DNA of 64,000 nucleotides from Antedon mediterranea. Its lineage: Eukaryota > Echinodermata > Crinoidea > Comatulida > Antedonidae. Below the pieces are notes generated by a model. The model was not told where the DNA came from, did not search any database, and saw only the letters and a list, made by a program, of their open reading frames with translations. A program made the position numbers and the translations under genes. Location of the stretch: contig NC_092679.1 in NCBI RefSeq assembly GCF_964355755.1, positions 20,512,932 through 20,576,931 of the forward strand. The letters are read 5' to 3'. Positions 32,940 to 47,800 of this stretch are shown one piece after another (position 1 is the stretch's first letter; the number at the start of each line of letters is the position of its first letter).

Positions 32940-35840
32940 GTGATTAATAGCGTTTTAGGCGTATAGTGTTTATTGTAGAGTGAAAATTGGTAAAAAAGAA
33001 TAACAAATGCTTGGTAAATTGTAGATAACCGTCCGAAGAAATCTACTAAAAATAGTATAATTGGGTTATAAATATAATATTTTGGATGGGCGTTTATTAG
33101 ATGTATTTGGGGTGGGGTTGAGTAGCGAGATAATTATTTTAATTGATGTTTTATTGGGGAGGTGTTCCGGGCGTTTATTCAAATAAATACCATCCTAATT
33201 GGTGTAATTAATACATTATTCCGCGACACAGTGGCCTAAGAAGAAAGACGTTTTAGACGGCTTGCAACCTGGGCAGTATCCCAGGGTCCTGACGGGACAC
33301 AGATAGCGCACAGTATACATAAAGTCTTGGCAGCTTACTCAACAACTCGGCTATTGTGGTTTATGTACTACTATTATATACCTTCACACGCACGGTCCGA
33401 AAATAAACAAAAAAACTAAATGGCTATCGCCACCAAGCACCAACGGCCAACTTAGTTGAAACAGGTAGTTGTTTTACAACTCCCTGATTGAAACCAACAC
33501 CTTACCGTGAACCCGGAAATTACTTCTACCGCGCGTAGAGTTAAAATTTACAGTTTGAAATCAGAAAAAAGAAACCCTTTATAATATCTTCCTAAGATAG
33601 AAATATGGAACAATAGCGTCGATGTGAAAACTAATGTTATCAAATCTACGTTTCGCGGTACATCTGAGATAGATAAGGTAGGTAAGGCGGAGATTTGTAC
33701 CGAAGTTTTTGCATTGTGCTTGCCTATGTCAGAACTATGTCAGAATTAACCATAATTTATATATAGATAGATGTTCCAGTTTTAGTAATCCGGCAGCTTA
33801 TGTGACGATAACAATCGCCAATATATGTTACATCGTTAAGATATCCATTCTAAACAATTATAATTCCATCTTCAAAATATAATTTGACTCGATAAATAAG
33901 CATTTCAATTGATTATAATAGTTATTATAATATTTACAACTCCTCCTTTAAGAGTCACTACTTTTAAAGAGACACTCCTCCCATCCCTACTCGTGAAACG
34001 AATAAAATATTTTAGACTAATGGCCAACCTCTTTTCATGGCCGGGCACAATTTGCTGGGCCCAAGGCCAAGGCCCATTATTAGGTGTTCACTTGTACTTG
34101 ATTGTATTTTTGGAGATGAAATAATAATAATAAAAAACAAACAAACACGAATGTGCGATACTCGGGTTACAGCAAAAGAAGCTGTAATGACGTCATAAGA
34201 CCGGATGTGACGTCACATACACATCAATAACCCCGCTACCAAATATAGCTATACGGTACCATCTTCGAGACGTGATGAATCCGGCTCTATAGCTTTGAGG
34301 AAATGTCCCTGTAGTATACTAATGCCAAATCCCAGCTCAATACGTACTACCACGAATAAGGGAGGAGTAGTACTTTATAAATCGCACTTTTTACTCAATA
34401 GTGTCGGATGGAAGAAGAGGAGAAGATGAGCGAGTCCTAGACTCGGGTACCCCGAGCAAAAAGTGTTCACTCTAATAATATGATTTACTATACCGTGAAA
34501 CGATTCTAGGGGGAAATATATTATTAACAATACGCTTAATATTTTCCACACATTAAGGTAAAAATTGTGTTCGATCCATGTCATTATATAGTAATAATAT
34601 ATGTAATATATGTATAGATAAGTTATATATTTTCAATTAAAAAAAAGTGTTTTGCTAATTATTACAGATATGTAGCAATAGTAACATTATAGATCAGCAA
34701 TTAATTTTGTATAACTAATCATCATTTTTTACGGCATTTTTATTATTGAGGCGCATTTATTACTATTCGATGATGTGCTTATTCGACCATACGTCTCACC
34801 ACAGCTTAATTAGAAATAATGTACGCACGTACTACTTATCATAATTTATTCAATTTAAAACCCATTTTGCAAACAATGAGCGCATTAACTACGTCATCAT
34901 CAAGTCTAATTTTTAACAATGTATGATGAAGTTATGCCTATACGTATATTAATTCTTAACAATACAAGTGTATTTAACATGATAGATAAGAGTTGTCATT
35001 ATTTTTAACTACAATGTCAATTTCATTTCATTTTTACAATGTATATTTTATAATGAATAAGAAACAAATTTATTCCAAGATTTATTCGTGTTTATCATTC
35101 TTTTAACAAACTACGTGTATTACTTTCAAACACAAGAAGAAATAATTATCTTAAGTTATAGTCTATTATTCTTTTATACTAGGTCCAATTGCCCATATAC
35201 TATATTGAATAAATTCCCTAAAAAAGGAAAGAAGATTCACACACAAAAAACATTTAAAATAAATCATTTAATGTTGGAATTCATATGACAAAATATTGTT
35301 TATACTATAAACACAATTTAAAACCTTGATCATTAACCCTCTTTTTACTTATGGCGATAATCGTAGATTAATACTCTACGAAACAATGTATAAACTATGT
35401 GCAGTAGAAAATATGAAAAAATGTGCGTTAGTTAATTGACAGGCGCTCGATTGATTTAGAGAGCAAATTCAGCTTTTCGTCATCAGAGCAAAAACCATTT
35501 GCCGTTGCTACGCAATTTATTGATGCTACAATTTCTGAGAGATTATTCAGTGCAATTAGTTATTCAACGATTCCCATTGGCTGTGCATTTAGACTGCATG
35601 AAATTAACATCCCACTCGGCTTACGGCCATTTTGTACAGATCGATAATAAGAATAACAATTCAGTCTTAGAAGGGAAGGAGGAAAAGGTGAAACACGACG
35701 ACGTCGACATATTAAGAATCAACGCTCTGAAATAACATTTGTTGAAAAATTATATGCAGCAATAAAGGAAAAAGGAAAAGGAAAAGCAAGAAAAGGAGAG
35801 AAAAGTAAATAGTATCTTGAGGAAATTCTTGTGTTTGGAG
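32940..35840. other. Upstream region of PCSK2; no gene recognised
   Basis: AT-rich sequence with several TGACGTCA/TGACGTCAC words near 34187-34215 (GTAATGACGTCATAAG and GATGTGACGTCACATA). These match the cyclic-AMP response element. They lie about 1.6 kb before the PCSK2 start codon, so a regulatory link is speculative. Confidence 0.35.
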
Positions 35841-35841
35841 G

Positions 35842-38800
35842 ATGGTGAATTCCTTACCATGCTTCTTAAAAGGCTTGACGGCTATCTCTGTGATTCTTCT
35901 TCTAATACAAGGAACAACTTGCGAAGAAATATTCACAAATAATTTTATTGTAGAAGTACATGATGATGTCACTTCCTCCCCAAAATCTATAGCGGAGGAC
36001 CATGGATTTTCTTATCATGGGAAGGTACGTACAATGACCATAATTATAATAGTAGTTATAGTAATAATTAAATTAAAAATGATGATTAAAATATGATAAT
36101 GATATTTATATTGTCATACAATTATGTTCTTTTAATCTTAACATCCTTTCTCTGTTAAAAATATTTGTTATTAATATTGTCATTTGTATTATCATCGTAA
36201 AAAGGAAATAAAAGACATTGTCATTGTCAAAATGAATAATACCCCCTTAATCCATTTAATTGTCATATCAACTAATTAAAAATATCACAGTAATGTCTTT
36301 CTTATTGTCCATCATTCCACATAAAATTGATACGCTCGGTCTATTTTTAATATTACAACTCTTTATTGCTATAATTTGTTCTAGGCTGTATATCCTATCA
36401 ACAATTATAGAAGGGACTTTTTTTAAATAATTTCTCCCACACGTCAATCAATTATGAATATTATTGTTTCATTTTCTTTATTTTTCTCGTGTCATCATCA
36501 TATTATATATACGCCCGCGCATTATTTTTGCTGCGCCTCTTCCTCATTATTTGATCAAATGACTGATATATGGTGAAGAGTGAAATAGAATTTTGATTAA
36601 ATTATGTTTATCTTTCCAAAATATATCCCGAATATTAAAAACTTCCTATAATTATTATACCTACATATAATTCACCTATCATAGGCTATCATATCTAACC
36701 ATATAAAATAGAACTGAATATTAATCTAATTGTTGTAAATCAATATTTATGTCAAAATTATTATTTTTGGCAGACGACAGTTACTGTTGGTGACGTCAAT
36801 TCTTCACTGAATGTAGTATTAGTTATTTAACATTAATAACTTCACTGAGGGATTTAGATTTGGAATTGGTTAAGTAAATCATCTTTCTTGTTAGTAAGCT
36901 GAATTTATCAATCTATAGCTTTCGATATTTCATCTTTATTTTTACCTGGTATTCAACGTTATTATTATTGAAATGTTGAAGGAAGTGTTTATTCTTATTA
37001 GGCAATCAATATCTTTCCTTATTTCCGTACTAAATATAGATAATTTAATTTTAACATCTAACCGGAGTGCTTCTTAGAACAGGTAGGCATGATTAAGCGT
37101 ATGCTGTTGAGACAGGTGGTAATTCTCCTTCCGCTGGAAAAACAATTCGAGTTTACCAATTCTAAAGTGGTCATTTTCCAGTAATATGGACTTGATATCC
37201 AGACTTCTAGGCCTACGTAAAACCCACATTAATGATATTAACAGATTTCTGTGTGTAGGCCTACAGTGACTCCCACTATTCTCGGTGTAACCATCTCCGC
37301 TATATAATATTTATATTTCAGTAAGTCCCACAAAAACACGTTGTGTATACAGCTTTTTAATATTTGATTATTCTTCTAATCCTAATAATGGAAAGTATAA
37401 TTTTATAAATATCCTGTATCCTGATTGTAGGAGGCCTATATGCTTAGACGACGAAACAGTAACGTTTCAATTCAATTGCCTTAAGAATAATATGTTTATT
37501 TAAACCATTTAAAGTGACCAATTGGCATTTCCAGAATTTTGGTCATAAATAATTAAATTAAGTCTAAACGAATCTATCTTTTGCGTTGTAATTTTTCAAT
37601 ACAATGAAATCCTTCACTTTGTCTCATGTTCAAAAATTATCAAAAATTAATTGATTGTTGAAATCACAATTTAGGGACGCAGTCTTAGCGCAACTGTAAC
37701 ATTGAATGTATCCGAAAACTATATACATACATCATAAATAAAGCGAATAATTATGCTATAATTGTTTTATTATAAATACTACCTGTTGTGTCCGGTATCA
37801 TTTTGGTCATCTTTTCACGCATGCGTATCTGCGGATCTTCTCTTCGGTCATCTTCTACAAAATTAAAAGTAAATACTGTAGGTTGTCATAGGATGCAAGA
37901 TGAAGTAGTTGTGTCTTTATACAAATTGAATTAATAAATCTGAATATAATAAAGCTGATTAACAAGGATGTATTTAAACGTGAATATTTATATCAGCGAT
38001 TTATTTATTTATTCAACAATATTTCAGCCAGCGTAAGCTGATTTTGAGAGAAAAACATTACAAGTAAAAAATATATTACAATAGTTAAAATTATTAAATG
38101 TATAAACGTAAATTGAAAGTCAAAAATGTAAATAATGAACTAATAATATTAGTTCATGTAACAGTTTGGTCAAGAAGGCTTTTTGCTTTGTGATACGATA
38201 CGTGGCCTATAGTTTTCGAAGAAGACAATGTCATTAGATGTACAATTATACATTAAGATGCCATATCAAATATGTTGAAATTAAATATAATATGAAATGA
38301 TAATCAAATCTTAACCTAACTCTTATATGAACTAATATTATAAAGACTACATCATCAGATGTACAATTATGCAGATCAGATCAAATTGGTTGAAATTAAA
38401 TATGATGTGAGATTATTACCAAATAACAGTACTTGGCAGAAAGCCTTATAACTTGACCCAACTCTTATATGAACCATGATATAAAGATGGTCGACGTAAT
38501 CAGGTGTCATTAACGTCAACGCATTGGATTTCAGCGTAAAGCGTGGTTCTCACTAGCGACGCAACGCAAGGACGTAACGCAACGCAAGTGAATTGACCAA
38601 TCACAAGCGATGGCTTATTCGCTTGTGATTGCTAACTGTCTTTAACTTCGCTTGTCATTGGTTAAAACGCTTGCGTTGCGTTTACGTCCTTGCGTTACGT
38701 TCTAGTGTGAACCAAGCGTAACTGTAAACCGCGTTTCATATCTTCCCTACATTAGGTGTACAGTAATCAAAGCGTTTAATTTTTTCCGACATCATCAGTA

Positions 38801-41800
38801 CCGAAGCGTTAAAGATGTATTGTCCCCCTGAAAAAATAATTCTTACAAAAATTTTTGTTGAATATGCCATTTAAATGTAACATAATAGTTATCCACTTTG
38901 ACCAACAATAAGATCGAAAAAAAGGAAATTACCTGAAAAAATGTAATTTGAAGCAAAAAATTGTCAAATTGGCTGCCAGCCAATGGATTTTTGGTTGAAT
39001 TTAACCATTTATTTGGTTATTTTGTGAAGTGAAAAACATTATTTTTTTTTCGTTTTTTTCTTCGGAAGTGATTAACTTTATTAAAACTACAAAATAACGT
39101 ATTCAAATTCTGATTTAATTAATCTTCATTTTTCATGTTTTTGGGGGAAAATACATTTTTAATCTATCTAAATGATAATAAATATATTTTTGAATTACGT
39201 CAATTAATAATATTTATATACCAAAGTTCTATGAATATTTTAAATAATTAAAATTGATGACAATTTATGATTGTTATAGTGTTTTGATTCTATAGTTATT
39301 ATATCCATTATTATCGACACTATACCTATTCCTCCCACTTTCTCACCACCATCACTCACGGAATAAATAATATATATAAAACAAAAACAAATCAGTAATC
39401 ATACAATAACAATTTAATTTCTTAATTATTCAAACAATTTTGATTTTTGCCAGAATATTTATAATGTTTCATCCAATTCCCATTATACAATACTTTTTAG
39501 ACACTAGAAGAAGCATTTTGCCATTTAGGAAAATACTTCTTTGAAGTCTATTTTCCACTCGGCAAATTTGTTCGCGCAAATTAAGAGCGGCTGCTTATAC
39601 GCATGCGTATTCATGTTTCCATCTTCAAAATCCCTCTCTGCGCATGTGCTTTCGATTCGGGCGAACAAATTCGCCTAATGGAAAATAGGCTTTAGGCCTA
39701 TAGCCCAATGATAATACGCACAATCCCACGTTGTGTGAAAGTCCATCCTCATGGCTTAGCAATGTGCGTCAGTTATTATGATAAATGAACGTGATTATGA
39801 CGGGTTAGTTATTGATTCCAAATTAGTAGTATTCCGAATATACATTTATCTCCCGGGATGTTGCGAAATGTCAACAACTGCTAGCGACTGTAAATGCTAT
39901 GATAATTAACACGATAATGATATCTATTTCAAATGCATTGTACGATAACATAATACCGTATACTAAAAATACCGTATTTAAAGGCGATGTGATACTTTTG
40001 AAGATATCGATGAACAGATAAAGATATTCTGTAGGCCTAATCGAGACAGTATAAGGAATAATAATTTATTTTTTGTTACAGAGAAAAAAGATACATCTTA
40101 AGCCTATGTTTTACTTGACGGATTTGTTCGCGCGAATCGAAAGCGGCATGTTATACGCATGCGTAGAGAGGGATTTGGAAGATGGGAACATGGATACGCA
40201 TGCGTATAAGCTGACGCTTTTAATTTTTCGGTTTTAGATAACATTAAAGTAACTGAAATTCAATATAAATCCAATTCATTATATCTATAATAAACAGGCC
40301 TATATCAAATAACGTTCAATAGCAGTGGAAAAAACAAATAGATGTGGAAAAAACAACTTTTCCACTTGTTTACATACATTTTAGGCAGACAAGATTCAAG
40401 AAATTGCATTGGTCCACTTTAAAATGGAAATTTGTTTTTCATCAAATTGCAAAAGGCAATGTTAAAATACTATTTATATATTTGTATTGTTGAACGATCT
40501 TTAGTTATAGTAAATTCATCAGGGAATTAGGGTTTGGTTCATCCGATTGTTTTTAATAATTTTACAATATGATTAATTTATGACCAAAATTGTAAAAGTG
40601 TATTTTTAATACTCATTATCTTGTAGCAGGCATATTAAAAAAATAAATCTAAAAATCAAATTACTCTTCAAGAAAGGTCATTTATCGAATTTATTTATTC
40701 TTAGGTCCTGAACAAAAGAAATGTATTCCACTTTACTCATAAAGATGTCCCTGTCAGTCGATCGAGACGCAGTGCTGACGTCATTGACCCTCTAGAAAAT
40801 CATCCACAGGTAAGTAGATGTAATAAATGAGGCAGAGGATTCACGCTAACATATTTCAATTTATTTGAAATATTTAATCTAGTAGATTAAATCTGAACTG
40901 ATTGAAGTCTTCGGAAGATTAACAAAAATATTGACAAATAAAGACAAACGATTTGAAATATTTAATCTAGTTGATTCAATCTCTATTGAAATGTAAATCC
41001 AAAAGATTAAAAAGAAAGATTGATACATTACAAATATATATCATTGTAATTTTTTATTTTTTTTGAAATTTAGATTTTCAATCGATTGGAAATATTTAGT
41101 TGATTCAATCTCAACTGAAATTGAAGCCCAAATTGTTAAAAAGAAAGATTGTTACATTACAAATACATTACAATTACAATATTTTCTTCTTTTTTGTTGT
41201 TGAAAATTTAGATTGTCAATCCATTGGAAATATTTAATCTGGTAGATTAAATAAAGCTGAAATTTAAGTCCAAAAGACTTTAAAAGAAAGATTTATACTT
41301 TACAATATCATTGTCATTTTTAAATTTTTCTTTCGAACAATATTCTGAACATTTATGCAACATTTTTGGCAGTCTTCCTCTTATTTTTTACTGGAATATT
41401 TGTGTTTCTATTAAGGTAAAACGAGTTGTACAATTGACTGGATTCAAACGTTCTAAACGAGGATTTCTTGATTTAAATGAAAGAAATGAACAAGCACCTT
41501 CCATTAAACCAAATCGGTCAACAAATCCAAAACAGAAATTTAACGATCCTCTATTTGATAAACAATGGTTTCTTGTAAGTATAACTGTTTTACCTTTTTA
41601 TCCCTCTAGTATAGTTTATTCTTTTGTACGTGAAAAGACGGATTTTCAAAAGATTGGTTTCGAGAAATACGTATTTTTTTTAAAGAATTGGTTTTATATT
41701 TATTGTATTTTTTGATGTCTTTTTTTAATCGTCTTTTTGATTTTTGTCTGAAACTCAAGTAATACACGTATGAAACGCCATATGTGCACAAATATAGCCC

Positions 41801-44800
41801 AGACTATGCATGTTTATGCCCTCTTAATATTGTTCACCTTTTATTTCTTTAGCATCTCTGCAGTACAGTCTATTGATTTTTATTAAGACTAATATTTACG
41901 ATGCATGAACATTCTAATTAGCATTTGGAATGTTGTGTCTTTATTTTTCTTCGGAAAGGTATCAATCAATTTCTAATTATAGTAACATTATAGTGTTTTC
42001 ATCAATTGGACATATAGTCATTCGTTCATGTTGCTATCATACATTTGAGAATGATCCGAGAACAATAATATAGGCCTACTGTTTTTAAATTTTTAAATCT
42101 AATGAGTATTCGGTATAAATTATATTTGTGAACAACCTAATTGTTATAAAGCTTGGTTCCGATTAGAACGCAGCGCAAAAACGTAAGCGCAATGTAAAGC
42201 GTGGTTCCCACTAGCGACGCAACACAAGGACGTAACGCAACGCAAGTGAATTGACCAATCACAAGCGATGGCTTATTCGCTTGTGATTGCTAACTGTCTA
42301 TAACTTTGCTTGTCATTGGTTAAAACGCTTGCGTTGCGTTTACGTCCTTGAGTTACGTTCCTAGTAGGAACCAAGTTTAAAGCTACATTCCAACTAGGAC
42401 GCAGCGCAAAGACGTAAGCGCAAACTTAAGCGTGGTTCCCACTAGCGACGCAACGCAAGGACGTAACGCAACGCAAGTGAATTGACCAATCACAAGTGAT
42501 GGCTTATTCGCTTGTGATTGCTAACTGTCTATAACTTCGCTTGTCATTGGTTAAAACGCTTGCGTTGCGTTACGTCCTTGCGTTACGTTCTAGTGGGAAC
42601 CAAGCTTAAAGGTGGGTTCTCAATAGAACGCGATGGTTCATCATCATGGTGGTCAAATTGCGTTGTGCTTACGTCATTGCGTTATGTCTTTATGTCCTAT
42701 TTTAAAGAGCAAACTTCATAGTAAGTTGAAGGCTACTGCTCCACTAAGGGTGCCATTGCAAAATCTATAAACAAATTTACATCGTGTGTGTAGGCCTATT
42801 ATTAAATGATTGTTTTGTTATCTATAGTTGAATGATGGTCAGGCTGACGGTAAACCTGGTCTGGATTTAAACGTTATTGAAGCATGGGATCTGGGATATT
42901 TTGGAGAAGGAATAACAATCGCTATTATGGACGACGGTATGGGCAAATTTTGATTAGTCATTCTTTCTTTTCACAACCGACTATTTTTAATTGTCTGTTT
43001 TTAGTGAATTTTCCTTCCCAATAATATTGTTTTAAATACATTTCTAGGTATTGATTACCTCCATCCGGATATAGGCCCAAATTACAACGCAGAGGCCAGC
43101 TATGATTTCAGTAGTAATGATCGCTTTCCATATCCACGTTATACCAATGACTGGTTTAATAGGTAAGGCTACTTAATTATATTTTTCATGCTTTTTCTGT
43201 TTTTTTTTAAAAATCTATTCTTAAAATATTCACTAACGCAACGACGTGGCATAATGCAAGAGAGTTAACCAATTATAAGCGACATTTCGAATGATCTACC
43301 TCATCGTGATTGGTCACCTCACTTTCGGCGCGCTTACGTCCGATCTTTGATTGCGTCCAATTGTGAATCAAGCTTAAACCTTGAATAATTGGGTAAAGAT
43401 AAAGACAGAATTCATACACATTTTGTTGTTTTCATGGCGAGTCCGATTGACGATGGAACACCATTAGTTCAAACATGCGTACAAGAGTATTGTGTTATGT
43501 GTTACTTGTAGTGCCATTAAAGATAATATAAATGGTTACCGTATGTAGACGAATATGGCGACGAAGATGTCAAACTTATCACTTCATGTTTGACTAAATT
43601 GGCTAAAGGAAGTTGACATTCAAAGCAGATATTTTTGTTTTTTTCTTCAAAACCATTCACTCAGTACGGTCCGTTAACACGTCTTTTAATGTCAACTGAA
43701 ACATAAATGATGTAGACGGTAATATATTCAGAACGTTTATGCAAGTAGGTTGAAATGCGTTTAGAATTTTTATTCAATTTTGGCATGACAATAACAATTT
43801 AAAAAATAAAACTAAACAGAACAATAACAAGTAAACAGAATGTCAAACGCGAACTTATTTGACAGGTTCTTTGAAATGGTCCTCTACTAAACATGTTAAA
43901 TTGACATGTAGGCCTACTTTACATGCGAGGTGGATGGAATGGTATACATATACAGTAAGCTTGGTTCCCACACTGTTGAATACAACACGTGGAAGTAGAC
44001 ATGACGCAAGCGAGTTGACCAATAACAAGCGGTGGTTCATCCAGCGCTTGTGATTGATCAAATCTCGTGCGTTGCGCTTACGTTCGTGGTTCTCAGTGGG
44101 AAAAAATGGGCTTCCCTTAGTCAGAGTATCTTCTAAAAACAAAAGAAAGTTCCAATTGGAATGAAACGGAGCACTATGCCTACTTTCTGACTTTCTAGTT
44201 TTAATTAGACCTAGTTTGATGGGTTCAAGAAATCTTTCAATGATTTGTTTCAGTTTCTTTTTTTTTTAACACTTCTTTTTTTTTTTTCTATTCACTTCTT
44301 CTTTTCCTACATTTTTCATTAGTTTGATGGGTTCAAAAAATCTTTAAATGATTTTTACAGTTTTCTTCTTTTTTTAACACTTCTTTTTTCTTTTTCTTTC
44401 TTATTCGTTTCTTCTTTTTCTCCATTTTCATAATGTGTGTAAACCCACGACTATTCTGTATCTTAAAATCTTCAAACGTCAATATTATACAGTTAACATG
44501 CATTATTTTCGTTTGTATCATTGCTAATTGAAGCTGGGCATTGTACACGAGTACCGGTAACAGATAGTCAAATGCGGCTTAAATGTCACGCAACATTTCC
44601 ATCCATAATACGTGCATCTCTTGTCAGATTTAAATTAGAAAATTGTTGAGAAAGCTATAAATTATAGAAATGACTTCCTACGCAAACTTTAATGAAATTT
44701 GTCTTTGATCCTGATCATCTATGTACGTAGATTTACGGTTTCAGAATTAGCTTAAGCCATGCAGACACGAAAGGAATACTGTTTCGTATACCGTATACGA

Positions 44801-47800
44801 AGAAGTATGATAAAATATTGATGTATTTTTTTGTTTTCATAATTTAAATATGTGAAATCTTGTATTTATACCATTATTTTCGTGCGGTTTTAGAATTAGC
44901 TTAAGCCATAACAGACGAAAGGAATACTTTTTCATATATCGTATATGATGAATAGTTTCTCACATCTGGTATTTATATTATTATTTTCGTGCAATTTTTG
45001 TTTGGCGTACCGTTCATTATTAAAAATGAAATGTGTGGGTGCGAGTGTTAGTTTGGAGGGAATCAAGTGAGCATAGCCGAGGGATCTTTGAATACTACTT
45101 GAATAATATGTTGGGTTAAAGTCCAGAAATTTGCTAAAATGTAGTTCAATTTGCGTGTATCTGAAATTACATCTCATTGTTGTATGTCTAATACTATACA
45201 TGGCCTAATCCTATGCTTTAATGTATGTCAACAAAATGTAATGGGATTTTGTAATAACTACCCACGCGAAATCAATGATTGCTTATGTAGTATAACCGTA
45301 CAGTCGTGTGGCAAGATATATTAAAGCCAGGCTGACAAACAAGACACCTATCGTAGGTAATACAGCTGATTTTATGCGACTTTATTCGCGCATTGATAAT
45401 TCTTTTTCTATTAAGGCCTAAAACTTAACACATAGCTCTGGCGTACGCTAAAACAATTCAGTTATAGCAAATTAAACATACGGTAATAAAAGCATCAAAT
45501 TGAGCTAAGGATAGATGTTAAAGCATCGCTGTACCCAAGGTTGAGAATAATATAAACTTGAATTGAGTGGTTCTCGGTTTTTGCCGGTTTTTTAGTTTTT
45601 GATTTGTGTCTGTTTACAGTTCTCGGCTTTCGTCGATTTTGGTGCTTGGTTTTCTTTTTTTATTTATCGGCAGATCCATATACAAATTTATGATAAAAAT
45701 AGTTTTTGAAAACAATGGTGGCCATTTTGATTATCACTGCTAATGAGTCCCTTGTTTAATTCTAACGTCGATGCTAAAGACCCGTCTGTATAGCACCACA
45801 GGTTATCCTGACGCAATCAGTCTAAACTGACGCTCTGAAGTAAAGGTTAATTATGTAATTTAACCCTCACTATTATCTTAATGTATGTTTCATTTTCAGA
45901 AAAAATCGTAACAATCAATCAATATATTTAATCAATAAAAGAAAAATAATCAATAAAATTTAATTTAATTAAGAAATACACAAGAATAAACATAAACGTG
46001 TGGTATACAGTATATTTTCTTGATTTAGATCAATTGTTAGTTTACCATCATTATTATATTATTGTTTTCTAGGAGGCGCCCGAGTCCGGGATGACCGAGA
46101 CGCAACTGGTGCTAGCCATGATTTAAACTAGAACTATTAAAATAAACCTGGCTAGAAACGAGGGCGTATCCCCATACTTCGGTTTGGGTTTAGCTTTGCA
46201 ATATTTATTAGTTTGTTATTTTATCATATAGTTCATGTAAATAATAAAAGCAATATTATGTTCAAAATGTAAAACTATACAATTTTATAAAAGTATTCAA
46301 ACAAAACATAATCTTATAATGCAATATACCATTTTATCATATATATTTATATTATATCGAATCTCTTTTTAATACTGAATATCAATCTTTATATCGTTTT
46401 AGCTCTGTAATATAAATTTTCTCTGTATACATGTTTGTTTTATCTAGATTTCAACACAATATCAAAATATTTTATATAATCTTTTAACCTCTGTCTGTGT
46501 AATATCACTTAAATATTCATTGATAAATAGATAGATAGACATATATACTGTAACCATTCACCATATATTTCAATAAAAGTGGGTTGTCCCCACAAAAGAG
46601 AAAAAAAAAATTTAATCAATAAATTACATTTGTCCTGTCTCGTATTAAAAAAAACGTCATGGCAAAATTCAAAGTTTACGAAATAAATTAATAAGAATAT
46701 TTAAACAGAATTCTAAATAAAAGATATGGTTCGTGTATTTAGTTATGTGTATTTATGTTTGATCATATAGCCATGTGCGTTACATGTTTGCCGTATCGTA
46801 TTATCATTATTTTAGTTCAGTCATCTTTTAAACTCGAAGTTTGCAAAATTTACAAGTAAGAATAAAAACAGTGTTGTAGATATTGTATTTACGAAAGCAT
46901 ATTAGTGTCATTTTAAGTAGATACGTTTTTCGAGCGTAATCCGTTTTAATATTTCGTTTGAACAGATTGTTAATCCATTCAAAATGAATTACTAACTCGT
47001 TATAGAACGGATTACGCTCGAAAAACATATACTGCCGTATCATATATTATCATTCGTAATATTGTATGAGAGGGTAGTGTATATTATAATTTTTAAATTT
47101 CTATTATATAATAGCCATGGTACTCGTTGTGCTGGAGAGGTTTCAGCGGTTGCAGGGAACGGTATATGTGGCGTCGGGGTTGCGTATAAATCTAAGGTAG
47201 CCGGTATACGAATGTTGGATCAACCGTACATGACAGACATGATCGAGGCATCTTCCATGAGTCACAAACCACAGCTGATCGACATTTACAGCGCTAGCTG
47301 GGGTCCACAGGACGACGGGCGAACGGTCGACGGGCCTCGAGATTTGACACTTGATGCTATTGCTGACGGCGTGAACAAGGTAATATTAGGTCATTTGATT
47401 TGAATCACACGTAATGTTCCACTAGGACGCAGACGTAACGTAAAGCTCGGTTCATAGTAGGACGCAACGCAAGGAGGTAAGCCGCAACAAAAGCGAATTA
47501 ACATATCACAATCGAAAGTTCGGATAATCCATCGTTTGTGATTGGTCAAATCACTTGCGTTGCGCTTACGTACGTCCTTGCGTTGAGTCCTAATGGAACC
47601 AAGCTTGAGTGATTTGACAAATCACAAGCGATAGATAATTCGAACTTTCGCTTGTGATTGGTCAATTTCTTTGCGCTACGGCTTAGGTCTTTGCATTGCG
47701 TCTTAGTGGGAACCAAGCTATATAGATTAAAAGCTTGTGTAAAAAATAGAAAAGTAACAAAAACAGTGCGGAAAAGATTATCCTGAATAATGAATGTGTA

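Noticed and set aside
42518-42721. Frame starting [14 protein letters not shown], seen again at 54255
   Set aside because: It is the translated interior of the TTAA-MITE, which explains its presence at both places.
46073-46140. GC-richer segment preceded by TTTTCTAG as an extra PCSK2 exon between exons 5 and 6
   Set aside because: Exons 5 and 6 already join in phase across the conserved WFN-SHGTRC boundary, and the segment runs into a TAA.
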